Notes: generated by a model from the letters alone, not told the origin. A DNA stretch of 64,000 nt from Callaeas wilsoni (GCA_013398955.1 VWPU01001357.1:1-64000), one strand, 5' to 3'. Shown: positions 25,742-38,500, counted from the first letter of the stretch. Numbers and translations are program-made.

Positions 25742-26467
25742 GTGCGGCCGTGTCCCCGCAGCCCGGCTTCCTGCGGCCGTGTCCCCGCGGCCGTGTCCCC
25801 TCAGCCCCGCTTCCTGCGGCCGTGTCTCCAGAGCCCCGTCTCCGTTGGCCGTGTCCTCTCAGTCCCGTCTCCTTCGGCCGTGTCTCCTGAGCCCCGCCTC
25901 CTTCGGCCGTGCCCCCTCCGCCCCGCTTCCTGCGGCCGTGTCTCCCGCGCCCCGTCTCCTGCGGCCGTGTCCCCTCCGCCCGGCTTCCTGCGGCCGTGCC
26001 CCCGCGGCCGTGTCCCCTCCGCCCGGCTTCCTGCGGCCGTGCCCCCGCGGCCGTGTCCCCTCCGCCCGGCTTCCTGCGGCCGTGCCCCCGCGGCCGTGTC
26101 CCCTCCGCCCGGCTTCCTGCGGCCGTGCCCCCGCGGCCGTGTCCCCTCCGCCCGGCTTCCTGCGGCCGTGCCCCCGCGGCCGTGTCCCCTCCGCCCGGCT
26201 TCCTGCGGCCGTGCCCCCGCGGCCGTGTCCCCTCCGCCCGGCTTCCTGCGGCCGTGCCCCCGCGGCCGTGTCCCCTCCGCCCGGCTTCCTGCGGCCGTGC
26301 CCCCGCGGCCGTGTCCCCTCCGCCCGGCTTCCTGCGGCCGTGCCCCCGCGGCCGTGTCCCCTCCGCCCCGTCTCCTTCGGCCGTGCCCCCTCAGCCCCGT
26401 TTCCTGCGGCTGTGTCTCCAGCGCCCCGTCTCCTTCGGCCGTGCCCCCTCAGCCCCGCTTCCCGCGG
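25742..26467 (+). repeat. GC-rich nested minisatellite (29-bp and 43-bp units)
   Basis: The array is built on a 29-bp monomer (TTCCTGCGGCCGTGTCCCCT plus CAGCCCCGC, degenerate at both ends). In the centre, 25981-26367, nine near-identical 43-bp units follow one another. Each is the 29-bp monomer with an extra 14-bp GCGGCCGTGTCCCC-type insert, and each has seven CpGs and a CCGCGG. 43 is not a multiple of 3 and the unit has no stop in any forward frame, so all three plus-strand frames stay open and give spurious ORFs of 346, 318 and 233 aa. The C-rich strand and its G-rich complement could form i-motif and G-quadruplex structures. The outer monomers are more diverged than the central copies, which suggests recent expansion from the middle. 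Confidence 0.95.
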
Positions 26468-26565
26468 CGCCCCCGCGGAGGGCAGCGGCTCAGCCAGCGC
26501 AGCGACTGCGGCCGGCGGGGAAACGGCGCTCTCCCGGCACGGCTCACCGGGAGAATGTCTCTGAG
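26460..26565. promoter_or_regulatory. CpG-rich segment flanking the minisatellite
   Basis: GC- and CpG-rich unique sequence continues for about 100 bp beyond the array before the DNA becomes AT-rich. It may be part of a CpG island, but much of the local CpG excess comes from the repeat. On the minus strand CCG|GTGAGC forms a donor-like site. No transcript is identified. Confidence 0.3.
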
Positions 26566-28140
26566 CAGCATTCCTGCCTTCGCCTGTTGGTTTGTAGAAC
26601 TAAGTCCTAGAAATGAGTGTCCCCTAAAACGGAGCTTCCACACATCTGGATGCTTCAAAAAACTGCACCACAATGTGTATAACGAAGTTGGGAATTAAAC
26701 GCTGAGGAGAAATTCAGGATTTGACTGTGTGTATAAAGGAGGCCTTGTCCCATCAGAAGTCAACCGATGACTAAAAGCAGGAACAAAGCAAACCTGGAGC
26801 ACCTACAGAACGGAGAATACCCTTGAATGAAGCAAACAGCTAAAAAAAAGAGAACCGTTAGAATTATACCCCCTTTCTCCTCCTAGCAGTGTGTAAATGC
26901 ATTAAGGCCAAACGTAGAACTGTTGGGTGTGTGGCAAGTTTTCTCCAAGAAGCTGTGTTTTTAGTCCAGTATCTGAGACCTTTGCACAAGCTCCACAATC
27001 CTGCATACCCCACAGCTCTCCTTGGCTGGGTTGCAAGACAAACACAAGACCAGTTGTTCAGCCAAGACTCGTCTGTATGGCAAAAACAATGAACTAAGAA
27101 TACACTCACTGTGTCAGCAGGTCCTGTAAATTCGAAGCACTGCAAGGGTTAAATAAAAGAAATGGCAAGATTTACTGAGTTTCAGCTACAGCTTGTATTC
27201 TGAAAGTAAGGATCCTTATTCAGGAGTGAATTTTACTCAATGAAACTCAAATTTTAAGTAAATGCAAATAGCCTACACTGAAAATGTGAAAAATAAACAA
27301 AATATCATTTAATTTAATTTGAGTGCCCAAGCAAGTCATTTTCAAGTCTGTTTAATGTTTAGGAAGAAAAAGCCTTAGTTCAGTCTCTGCAAATGGTTTT
27401 AGTTACTTCTGTGACTTTCCATCTCTTGAGGATAATCTACTCCTAATAAGGACAATTGCTTAGATTTATTACCCCACTGAGGTCTTGTTAAAGATCTAAC
27501 AAAAATCCTATTTAAATGAAAAGGACAATAGAATCTTTAAAGTCAGTGTAGAGTTTAATTAAAGCCTGAAACAGAATCAATGTCTTTATGCATTAGAAAA
27601 CCAAAAACAGATTTCAAAGCTCTTAAACGACATGTAATTGGCATAAACTATCCATTGAGCCAAAGTTAAAAAAAAAAAAAAAAAAAGCAGAATATCCTAT
27701 GGAAATTGGAGTCTATTAATAAATAAAAAACCTGATACATGTGCATAGCACCATATTTTTGCATGCATTTTCTTATTTGCCTAATTTGCTAAGCATATCT
27801 TAGAGCAAACATAAGACACGCTAGCTGTTAAGTTGAACAAATCCAAAAGGGACAAAAAGAGACTGATTGAAATCAATGCATTAACATGAACCAGCATTTA
27901 GAAACGTTTCATAATGTTCCCAAAGAGAGCATGTAAACTGCAGCGGTCTCAGTGCAAAACTGCTGTAATCTGTGTTCCCATGTAGTCATTATTCATACAT
28001 GGGAGTATACAGCTCCTACAGTCATTTTTCATGCATGAATAGTTTAAAACCCAAAATCACTGACATAAAGCCACAAGGGAGACCTCCCTTTTGAAAGTTA
28101 ACATCTCGAGAACTCAGGGAAGGAATGTGAAGCCAGATAC
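26566..28140. other. AT-rich spacer, no gene recognised
   Basis: Nothing recognised apart from an uninterrupted A19 tract at 27668-27686. ORFs are under 95 aa. Confidence 0.6.
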
Positions 28141-28505
28141 CAGCCCATATGCTGACACAACCTTCCTCTAGGGAAGGATGTGTGTGCAGCCCCCCTCCGA
28201 CCGCAGGCACACCCAAGCGTTTCCCTGCCCCAGGGCCACCGCCGGCCGCTTGGGTCCTGGCTGCAGAGCCAAACCCAGCAAGGTCTGGACAGGACACAGC
28301 AGCGCAAAGCCAAGTCTTACCACTTCTCCCTTCCCCCACCGGCATGCAACTGGGACCTCGCACATAGGGAAGGGAGGTCATCGCAACAGCCGCTTTGTGC
28401 ACGCACTTTCCTTTTCAGGAGAAAATAAATTCTGAGACAAAAACGATCCCCTAACCTATTTCTGCATTAAGGAAAAGGCACTTTTCCTTCCCTTCTTTCC
28501 CACAG

Positions 28506-28630
28506 GAAGGGTGATGGGCTGGCAGGGGCGGGCAGACACGCGGATGGGCTCCGCGCAGCAGTGCCTGCAAATGCTGCTCCGGCTCGGCCGTCCCCTCTGG
28601 CTGGCCCAGATGGCACCCGAGAGTGACAAG
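28506..28630 (+). other. Orphan internal exon candidate
   Basis: The 125-bp segment is bounded on the left by a long polypyrimidine tract ending TTCTTTCCCACAG and on the right by GACAAG|GTAAGAGG, both near consensus. It is GC-rich, unlike its flanks. One frame is open throughout (includes MGWQGRADTRMGS, ends ESDK) and the other two contain TGA stops. I recognise no protein family. It could be an exon of an unannotated gene, an exon of a noncoding RNA, or chance. It lies about 400 bp left of a CpG island. Confidence 0.35.
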
Positions 28631-29273
28631 GTAAGAGGCAGGAGGGAACTGCGGTGCAGGAGTGGGTCACACGACTGCCTCGTCTGGAAGAATCCCGAAA
28701 GGATAGTATGTCACCTTCCCTCTGCAGCACATCAGTCCCTTGTTAACCATTTAATCAACTTGGTTGGAATACACTGCAAGCCCACAGAAGTGGCCATCTT
28801 ACGTAGGCCGCTCTCCATTTAAAACTGCAGCTCTTGCCAGTGCTACACCATAGTCGGCGCCCTTGCTTTTAGCTTGCATTTTTGCATGGGTGTTCAGTAT
28901 GTAGGGCTCCCTTTTTTAAGTCCGAAAACACCTGCTCGAGGCAAGGCCAGCCGCGTGCCCTGCCACCAGGTCCCTCCGGGGCGCGGATGGGCGGCGGTGG
29001 CGGCCGGGTCCCTGCCCGCGGCTCTGTGTGTCACCTACCCAGCAGTGCCGAGGGGGAGCGCAGTGCCACGCGAGTGCCACCGGCTAAAGCACCCCGAGGG
29101 CGGCACCCCGAGGGCAGCAACCCCCGGCCGTCCCGAGCCCCCCCGCGCACGGTCAGCGAGGCAAGGGGCCTCCGTCTCCGCGGGCCGGGAGCTGCAGGGA
29201 GCGGGCGCGGAGCCAAGGCCCCCGCGCTGTCCCCGGGCTCGGCCCCGCACTGTTCCTCCCGCGGGTCCGCGCC

Positions 29274-29289
29274 GAACGAGCGCTCGTTC
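29274..29289. promoter_or_regulatory. 16-bp perfect palindrome
   Basis: GAACGAGC is followed directly by its reverse complement GCTCGTTC. In a promoter-like CpG island a perfect palindrome of this length may bind a dimeric factor, but I do not recognise the site. Confidence 0.5.
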
Positions 29290-29423
29290 CGCGCACGGTT
29301 CCTGCACGGCACATGGGCGATTCCTCGATGCGCCTCAGGCCGGCGATTGTGAGCGCAGTAACGGAGGGGAAATGTCCGATGTGAGCCTGTGCGAAAGACA
29401 TATTAAAACACTTAGTGTGCGGT

Positions 29424-29442
29424 GCATCCTGGGGGTTGTATT
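29424..29442 (-). promoter_or_regulatory. ZNF143/SBS-like promoter element
   Basis: Read on the minus strand the sequence AATACAACCCCCAGGATGC agrees with the SBS consensus ACTACAACTCCCAGCATGC at 16 of 19 positions. SBS elements bind ZNF143 and THAP11 and sit within a few hundred bases of CpG-island promoters. This match lies at the edge of the orphan island. Confidence 0.45.
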
Positions 29443-29460
29443 CCCCAATGACCTTTTTAA

Positions 29461-32400
29461 AGAAATATGTTCTGAAATCTCTTGTCAGGGTCTGTAGGAA
29501 GACAGCTGTTTACAAATGGCAGCCAGTACGTGGAATTATATTACCCATTCCACTTGGTGGCAAAGAGCTCCTGATTTCCCATTCCATCCACACAAGGAGT
29601 GGAAATGTAAATTTAGTGCTGCTCTTTTTTTAGTTCTTTCACTACAGATACAAAGCCTAGCACGGTTTCAAGGCAGTGAGGAATGCTGTGAAGCTGGGAT
29701 GAAATCTTGGAGCATCCCAAACCCTTTCAACCACCTCTATAGCTAACAAGCAGAACTACCTCTTGGTGAGTTATGACTAAGCTCCAAATAAAAAATTCAA
29801 TTGAAAATATATTAATAGCTGCCAATGACAATTCTAAGCAGGATTCAGGATCTCTGTTTCATTAATGTTATGTAGTTCACTTGCCACATACATAAAACAA
29901 AGGCTATTTTCCAATTCAAGGATGAGTGAAATACAACCGTGGAAGGTAACATTTGAGTCTGCTTTGCTCTTTGTACGCATACACTTTCTTCTGGCAGTAA
30001 CAGCATTGCCAAGAGATAAGAGACAGGCTTCTGAAAAGATATTTCACATAACGACCTTACAGAACAACTGGCCTGGTACAACAGCTGAGTGACACAGGGC
30101 AAGAGTGGAGCTCCACAGCATAAACAAGCTTTTTCGACAGAACACAGATTTACACTCAGTGACTAGTTTCATTACTGATTAAGTTTCCATGTCTTCACAA
30201 GCACATTCCAGTCATACTTCCAAAAGTATCTGGCCAGTCAGCACAACCCTGTATAGCAGAAGACAAAATGGCATCTGCGCAAAGTTTGTCTGCAGGAGAG
30301 AAGAGGCAAAATACAGGCATGAAGGTGAGGCATGTCCCAAACTCAACATTACCCTCGAAGCCTCAGTGCTTCATGCTTGCAACAGGTGGTTCCTAAAGCT
30401 GTGCCTCTGAAGGAGGCAATACTTTGTCCACTATTTTTCCTCCTGTTTTTCTTTTTAGTCATGATATGTCCTGAATTAAAAGTCTTAGAACAGATACCCC
30501 ACTCCCACATTAAAAGTTACAGGAGGGACTTTTTTATAAAAACACATCTATCAGATGCTTCTTTAGTAAACTTACCCTGTTGGGGTAACGGGTTGTTGTC
30601 CCTGTCCTGGAGAAGGCTGATGCTGGGTGTGTGGCTGCTCTGTGTGCCCTCCCTGATGCAGAGCTCTGGGACTCTCCTTCCCAGCTTGTATCATGTTTTC
30701 CTGTCTGACACCAACTCTACCTATGGCTGCACTCACAGATTTTTCAGTGAATACTTACACAGCTGCAGCACCTGACACCATATCAGCCCAGCATATCCCA
30801 ATATTAGGGGTATGGAGGAATACAGATAAAGTACTTTACTGTCTCTGTGCATCATCCCACTCCAGGAAAGGAAACAATTTCTCACAGGGCTTAAGTAAGC
30901 AAAAGGTGAGGCCTGTAATTAACTAGGGCCACAAATACAAATATTTTGATAATTACCTCAATGGAGAGGTAAATGTTTCAGCAGTAACAGCTGAAAGCTT
31001 GAAACTGGGTGACACATTTTCAAATCAGCCTCAGAGTGACAAACAACTCAAAGGAAAATATGTAGCTACTTTGGAAGGTGTTAATGCAGATTAAATACAG
31101 TCAATAGCAGAAGTCAGAGTTATTAATAAATTCTTGTGGTTCTCAGATCTGCTCTTCCAGAAGCTTCTTAAAAGCACTTTAAGAATGCAACAGATGCTTT
31201 GCTTTTGAGCATCCTCCAGCAAATCTCAGTACAGCTCATACACACTTGAATGAGCAGGAGTTCACTCAAGTGAGGGTACAGGCCTGTCCCATATCTGTAA
31301 TAACTTACCCACTTGCAGGACTAACACTCAGTTATCTCTATAAAGCTAAAACCAACCAACCAAAACCAGGAAGAGGCAAGGCGTAAGAGTAGTTAGCTCT
31401 TTTTCATCCTGTCCACAAGGACCTTAAATTAGCAATTGCATTTAGGTAGATGCTTTTCTGTTTGATAAGCACAGACACAGAATCCAGATTTATAAAGGCA
31501 AGTGTTACTGGAATGGGAGGCTAGAATTGTTCTTTAAATCATGACAAGTCTGATCTGTTGGAGAGCTAAATTAAATAAAAAAGCTTGAAAATTAATGCTC
31601 TCATTGTGTCACTGCAGGGTAAATCTTTCTTTCCAGTCTTCCTTCCAATCTGAAAATTTGTGAAATGGTTCACAGAGTGCCACAGACACCACTCAGCCTG
31701 CTCTAGGAAACTTTCCTTTCTCCTGTCACTTCTAAAGCTTCTGTCCCACAAGCAAAATCCCAGCTCCTCCACAACACAGCCTACAAGATCTCAGATCACT
31801 ACATTTCCCTTCTCTGCCCAGCTTGGCAATATGAGGTATCTTCACCCCTGAGCCCTGCTCAGCTCCTCTCAGAGGAGGAGATGTTGGCCTCTTCCAGAAC
31901 ACAGGAGGCAAACAGGTATCCCCATTGATGCTTTCTTCACACCTGCAATAGTTGCAGCAACAGAGTATAACTGGCAGTACTTCTGCAGTGAGCTCGATGT
32001 TCACCACCCACACAAGCAGGGAAAGTACAGGAACATCAGGAACAACTTAGGAGGGACTCGGGTTTTTCTTTGAGAAAATAGGTTTTTTTACACAGACTGT
32101 AGAAAAGTGAAATTTTCTTGAGCACAGTTGTTTTTTAAAAGCAGGAGCTATTTTCTTTGCTCCAAATTCAAAGAGGCACTCAAATGCACTAAGCGTAAAC
32201 ATGCTTTTAGCATTTTATTAAGCAAGCTGCTTCTGCTGTCACAATGACTGGTCCTTACTGTCACCTTTCCCCAGCTACTCACTAGTGCTGCATGAACATG
32301 CAGGTACACCCATCTAATAAAACAAAATGCAACAAAGCCTCTATCCAACTTTGGATCTGCTTAAACTGACAGTAAAGTCAAAAGTTACAGGAGGAACTAT

Positions 32401-34290
32401 CTTTAAGTGTTTTCAAGAAAATACAATTAAATAACAAAACTAGAAAAAAAAATCACAGCCAGTCCTGTAAGAGTGTTCTTAAAATAACACCTCATTTCTT
32501 TTCAGGTTAGCATTTGTTTTGCACTACATTTAAATATTGAAGAATGCTGGCAGGAAAAAATATTTGTTATTCTTCTACCATTTCTCTAGGTACTGTAAGA
32601 CAGTCATTCTGCAGCAAAACTTGCCGAGGTAGGCCGTGGTGGTGGAATGCATTTAGAAATGATGGCCAGATGATGGCACAGTAAACGTCCTTTTTTTGAA
32701 GGGCTGCACATGTCTGTTAGAAATATTCCTTGTTCCATATGCATGTGGAGGATTAGACACATACACTCCTCACACAGAACAACCACCTCCCAGAACACGT
32801 CAGCAGAGTATTTACTACCAAATCCAGAAGGAGTTCGTGATACTTACATTGTCCCCATTAATGAGAAAAATGTCACTATACAAAAGCTCTCCTTTTTTTT
32901 TTTCTTTCTTATCAAATCCTTCAAACAGCTGATAACCAGCTTTTATAGATTGGAGAGTCAGATGGAATTCTGAATCTATTATTTTACTAAAGCCCCAGGG
33001 GTCAACTTATCACCTGAAAACCATTTTACATGGACAATTTGACTTTCATGTGGAGTGTCAGAACATACCCTAGATGGAAATCTAAAATAAATTATATGGA
33101 ATAGTGCCCTCTTTGTGCTGAAATTTATCGGTCCCACACTACAATAATTTTGAAAATTGTATCCCTTAAGCTACAGTGCTGAGATATTATTAACTGCTTG
33201 AACTGAAAGAGCAGGTCTGATCGGCTGCTATAAAGTCTATGGACAGAGACTAATTTCTATTGAATCACATGCTTATCCAAAGCTGTGTTCCAGCATTGCA
33301 AGCTGCCAACTTTATTTTCTTCCAGAACACACTGCCCATCTTTTTACTGTCATCCTCAGTATGCACTGTCACTTCAGCAAATCCATTCCAGAAGCATCTA
33401 AGCTTCTGCTAATATGGTTGTCCGAGACAATCACACCCAGGAGACAGGGAAGGAGAGAGATCCACTTGTACCTCTTATCTTCCGAACAGTGGTTATTTTC
33501 CTCACTAAGCAAGTCTTCAGTCTCTGAAATGCATCTCTGGAATATATCACAAGACAAGCAGATCTATTTCATGGCCAACACTTTGTTTATCACTTCTGCT
33601 GCCATACTTTGGAAATAAAATTATTTGGTAACGTGCTGATGCTTTGGTCAATGCACCTTTTACATCTCTTAGTACAATTTTTTAGAAACCAAACTGACCT
33701 CAGAGCCTAAAATCTTTATAATTGAGAAGATGCTGAAAATGATAAATGGTACAGCTGCTGGATGACTACTCTTGGAGTAGAAATTCCCAACTAGACAGAA
33801 AAACCTTCTCTAGGCATAACACATAAGACACAAGGATAGAGCTCTGGGATAAAAGAAGTGTATTTCCTACACCCAGGAACCTAACAAGTCTGGACTACAA
33901 CAGCTAAAATGTTACATCTCAACCAGGAAAAAAATTCTAGTAATAAACTGTACTGCCTCATTTTCATTCAGATAAATTAATAGCCATTATAAACTGAAAG
34001 AAATTGCTGAAAAGAAGGTTCTGATTTGCAGTTCCAAGTTTCTAGATTGCACTACTTTCACTTTTTCTTTACTAGACAGTGTCAAGCTCTCCACGAGGCA
34101 TTCAAAACTAATGACAATTCACTGTGGCAAAACAATCTCTCTATTGCTTCCAGTAATGGTATACAGCTTGCTAAGACCTTTTCCAGGCAGGGTTTTGAAA
34201 ACCAAGGTGTGGCAGGTGTCTTCCAAAACTTTTAATGCGTGTCTGTCCAACATCTTTCTTTTATTTTAGGATGAATCTACAAAGCAGCAG
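29461..34290. other. Intergenic DNA, no gene recognised
   Basis: Mixed AT-rich sequence with some GC-richer parts. The longest ORF is 147 aa with no family signature. No RNA gene or repeat was recognised by eye. Confidence 0.55.
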
Positions 34291-34299
34291 GAGCCTGTC

Positions 34300-35560
34300 A
34301 AGAGAACACTTGTCCCAAATGCATGGTTTGTCTGCTTAAAGAAACACCATCAAAGGTATTGGCAAAGCAGGATATAATAAGAATGTGTGAAAATATGACT
34401 TTACAGAGTTCAGTGGCAAGGTTCACTGTATTACTTACTACACAGATTAAAACATACAAAAGATGATCAAATTATAAGCAATTTGCAATGATTTACATGG
34501 AAGCTGGAAATGCAAAAGGGGGTAAGGTTGCAAAGGCTATGAATGCAAAAATGAGTGTGCAAAAGGGTTTAGTAGCATTTAATAATTACTTTAATATTTA
34601 CAAAAGTGATTTGCTAGGGTTCACGACAATTATAACAATGACTTCACTATAGATTTAAGATAGTACCATAATTAATTCACATGATCACAGGTGAAACAAT
34701 GTGTACACCTATATCTATGTGTGTAAAGGTACCTATCAGAAATTCCCCTCAAGTTCAGTGAAATACTCACATTAAATCCATTTGCATTTCCCAGCAGGCA
34801 AGGACTGCACCTCAGGGAGCACGGAGATGGTGGGGGGACACACTGGTGTCAGCCTAGGCCTCATCATCAGCGAGGGTCCTCCGAGTATCACAAACTTGAG
34901 TGTCTGCAAGCTCTGAGACATGCCCCACTCAAAAGGAGGTACTGGCACAGCCACTGCAGTCCAGGACAGCTCAGAGGGCCTTGCTTAGGAGTGCCGTTTG
35001 TAGGGTCACAAGGTGTTTAACTTTGGGGATCAGTAGGTTTCCATCCTAGCCATAACCCCAGTTGGTACCTATTGGAGTATTTCTCCAAAGTGCAGTAGCA
35101 GCAGTACCGTTCCACTCAGGCTACAATTCACAGTGGTGCTGCTCCACTTGGGCTATGATTCAGGTAAATGGTTTACCAAGGCTACAAAGGATAATTGCTC
35201 ATCTTTTGTGTCCTACTTTGGTTGGGCAGCTGATTGTCTCACCTTGGCTGTGCAAGAGCTCCTGGTCCAATCAGGGAGTGTCTCAAACCCAGCTGATGGT
35301 CAAGGGACACTTCACTGCTCAGCCAGGCTTCTCAGGAGCTTCTGAGCTCGAACAGCAGGCTCAAGGATAAGGGAGGGATGCATCACCACAACACTCCATT
35401 GCAAAGTCACAGTCACAGCCTTTCTGGGAGGGAAGGGGCTAGTTGATTGGAACCATGTGTTCCCTTTCTTTCACACTGACTTCCCAAGAGTATTCCTCAA
35501 GGATCTGTGAGAGCTCTGCAAGGTTGCCTGTAAGTGGCAGGGGTCTGTTTTGCAGAACCT
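34300..35560. mobile_element. Possible LTR-retroelement remnant
   Basis: The block changes from AT-rich sequence to GC-richer sequence with recurrent phrases such as 'ccactcaggctacaattcac' and 'ccacttgggctatgattcag', and lacks family-like coding sequence. The texture resembles a solo LTR or ERV fragment, but I see no terminal inverted dinucleotides, target-site duplication or retroviral gene. Low confidence. Confidence 0.2.
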
Positions 35561-38500
35561 GGCTTTGCTGCTCCCTAAGCTCAGTATGAGTATTGGTGCC
35601 AAAGCCATGTCACATAATCTAACATCAGAGTTTAGAAATGAGACGAGTACTGCATTGAAGATAGTTCATTGCTAAAGTCACCTAGAGTTAAACTTCTACT
35701 GAAACAAGAATAACATTTTAGAGAACTTGTGCAGTGAGCTGGAACAACTGGGATAAAATGGCATATATATCTTTAGCTTTCAAACACTTGCTTTTTGTTT
35801 TGGCCAAGCATCTCAGTTGGTCAGTGGTGGCAAATATCAGGCAGAAATTTTAGAAGCACAGGCTTAATCAAAAAGATAACCTGAGAAAGCTAATTGAGGC
35901 AGTAAAAGTAATATTTCTGTGCCTACTGTAATTACATCCTACCATTTATTAAAGTGACTAGAGCAAGTTAGCAGCCTTTTTCTGTCTCACCCAAACAACT
36001 GGAATTCTCTCGCATCACAAATTCACAGTACCAGAGATAAGGAAAAGTGCCATGTTCGGAGTTTTCCACTTGTACTGATGAATATTCTGAGCACTTTTAA
36101 GTGCTTAAACTGTTGAGATAAATGTTTTAAAATCTATTTTTATAAATTATAGCTTAATTAGATCAAAAGAAGAAATCCATAATTTCAAAGGATAAAGCCT
36201 GAATCTAGCTGGAAGCGTGATCAGGTATCAACATGCAGCGCGTAAAATAAGTTATACAAGCTGACCTTAATATGTGTGAATATCAGGTTTCCAATGTAGA
36301 AATATGTATTTTTCAATATACTTTTCTGAGCAGAAATCATGCCATTTATATGCAAATCAGACTGTATTCTACAGCTGATTCTTCTGTGCTGAAGCCATGG
36401 GAATTATTTGCACTTAATAAAGCCTCATAAATAGGTTTTGCCTCTAAGTGGGTGGGAGAACAGCAAATATATCATAGCCATTTACAGTTACAAGTGTCTT
36501 TTTATTTTGGAAGTTATATGCATCCTTTAATAGGAAGTTTCACAGTTACAAAAGAAACATGGTTTCCTTTATATAAACAAAATACCCTTACAGCCTTCAA
36601 AACAAAATGTTTTGCCTTACTCCCTATGCTCAGCTATCTAAAATGTAGAAATTGCCATCTAGCATCAGTCAAAAAGACAGTTTGTTTGACATGCTAGTTC
36701 CATGCAGTATATGTTAAATACAGGAAGAAATTACTTGTTATTATATCTAGGCACTTTTATTATATTTGAAAGGACATATACCTTCTTTATATGAAGTATG
36801 TCCACCCAGTACCATCTATTGCATTTCTGCAAAATGTGTTAACATTTTCACACACCACCAATTAGATGTGCCCCTCAAGTCCTGGCACATGGAAATCATC
36901 CGTTTAAAAAAGCACAAGAGGACAGACTCGGGACCACTCAAAGCACATTCCCCAAAGTGCAGTGAAAGTGTAGTGTTTCAGAGTGGGAGGTAGCATACAA
37001 CAGTGAACTGGGAAACAACTCTGCCTAACTGGTATAAACGGTCTGGACTGGGACTCCTGTCTAGGGCAGGACGTGCAGGGCAGGACTGCAAGTTAACAGC
37101 TGCACAACTTTTTCAGTCACTTCACAACCAGAGGGAAGAGCAACAGTGATTAGCATCGCCTAGAGACAGACCTCGACAAAAGGGCCCCAAGGGCCCCTAG
37201 TGCTTACAAAGGTGCAGTCCTTAGCCCATTCCATCTGAAACACCCATCCAGAGCACATGGAGACCAGGACTTACAGCACTGGGAGAAAAGTGAAGGCTTA
37301 AACTGATACAATTTAATGTCACACAGATTTCAAGAACAAATACAGAAGCATGTCTGAGCCAGGTTGGCCTTTATCTCATCTGAACAGTGGCAGCCAATAA
37401 ACATCTTTCCTTTTTCTATCTGATTGTTTTCAGTCAAGCTGAAATTCACCACTGAAAACACTGTATGTGTCTCAGTTAATTCTCATGGAAGTCTTCCAAA
37501 AATTCAATGTGTTATTAGCCCTCTGCAGGAAGTGAATTTGACTCTAATTAGTACCTTCTTTTCTACTTCCTTGTTAAGCAAAGGAGCTTGGAAGAAAAAC
37601 AGGCATTCACGGATCTCATTTCAGAGATATAAGTAAAGATTCTGGCAGTAAAACAATTAACACGATACAGCTCTTTTGCTCACCTGCATAAAATGCAGAA
37701 GGGGTGACAAAGAGCTAATGCAAGACACCCTTTCTTTCAGAAGAGGTACACCGATACTATCATAATGATGCATTAGAGTGGTATCATTTGTGCTCTGAAA
37801 AATGACCGATTTTAACTATTTTGTGCATATTGGTTTCATATGGTGACTTCTGTTCATTCTTTATCATTATTCTGACTGCCTTTAAGAGCACCAACTTTTA
37901 TACCTCACATAACTATTCTGTGAAGGTATATCTAAGTAAAAATACACCCAAATAAGAGTCAAACTTGTCACAACTGCTCTTATTTTAACAATTACTGTAA
38001 TGTTTAACTCATTAAAATCTTCAAATAAATTAATAAAGGCTACATAACTAAAATGTGCTCAAGACATGCTCCATACATGAAAATTATGTCACAATACATT
38101 TACAGTATTCTCTATGCTATAAACTTACCTTATACACAAATACATCTGGCAACATGTTTAAACACTACACTTATTTTCCCAGTATTTTTGAAGATTATGG
38201 GTTTTGAGTGCATATTGCATTTTCTTCAGGCACAGATATGGTTGACCTCAGTTTATATTTTGAAATCAATATATGTGATAGAACAAGGAAGCATATAAGG
38301 AAGTTGAAGTTAAATTAAAAGCAGGTATAAGCATGTATTTTATAATGGAGAATCACACAAGTAAGATAGTAAAATCCAACTTCTCATCACAATGAATTTT
38401 CTTTCACTACTCCATTATAGGAAACAGTATTTTTTTATAATGTAAATTTTATAGAATCAACTCCAGATGAAAGTCTCTGGCATCCTGCTGTATCCCCAAA

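Larger units (their letters stand above)
28900..29460. promoter_or_regulatory. Orphan intergenic CpG island
   Basis: About 450-550 bp is strongly GC- and CpG-rich, with AT-rich DNA on the right and a moderately GC-rich stretch on the left. It holds a 16-bp palindrome and, at its right edge, a ZNF143/SBS-like site, so it looks like a promoter. ORFs of 207, 156, 93 and 90 aa overlap on both strands, as usual in GC-rich DNA, and I do not call a protein. No neighbouring gene is recognised: HFM1 ends about 11 kb to the right and is transcribed towards it. It may drive a noncoding RNA or an uncharacterised gene. Confidence 0.65.

Noticed and set aside
25524..26698. Long forward ORFs of 346, 318 and 233 aa rich in Pro, Ala, Arg and Cys
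   Set aside because: They are the three frames of one stop-free GC-rich tandem repeat whose unit is not a multiple of three. None has unique domain sequence or a start context that stands out.
28874..29497. 207-aa and 156-aa ORFs over the orphan CpG island
   Set aside because: Several frames on both strands are open at once, which points to CpG-island composition. The first exon candidate and promoter signals are reported instead.
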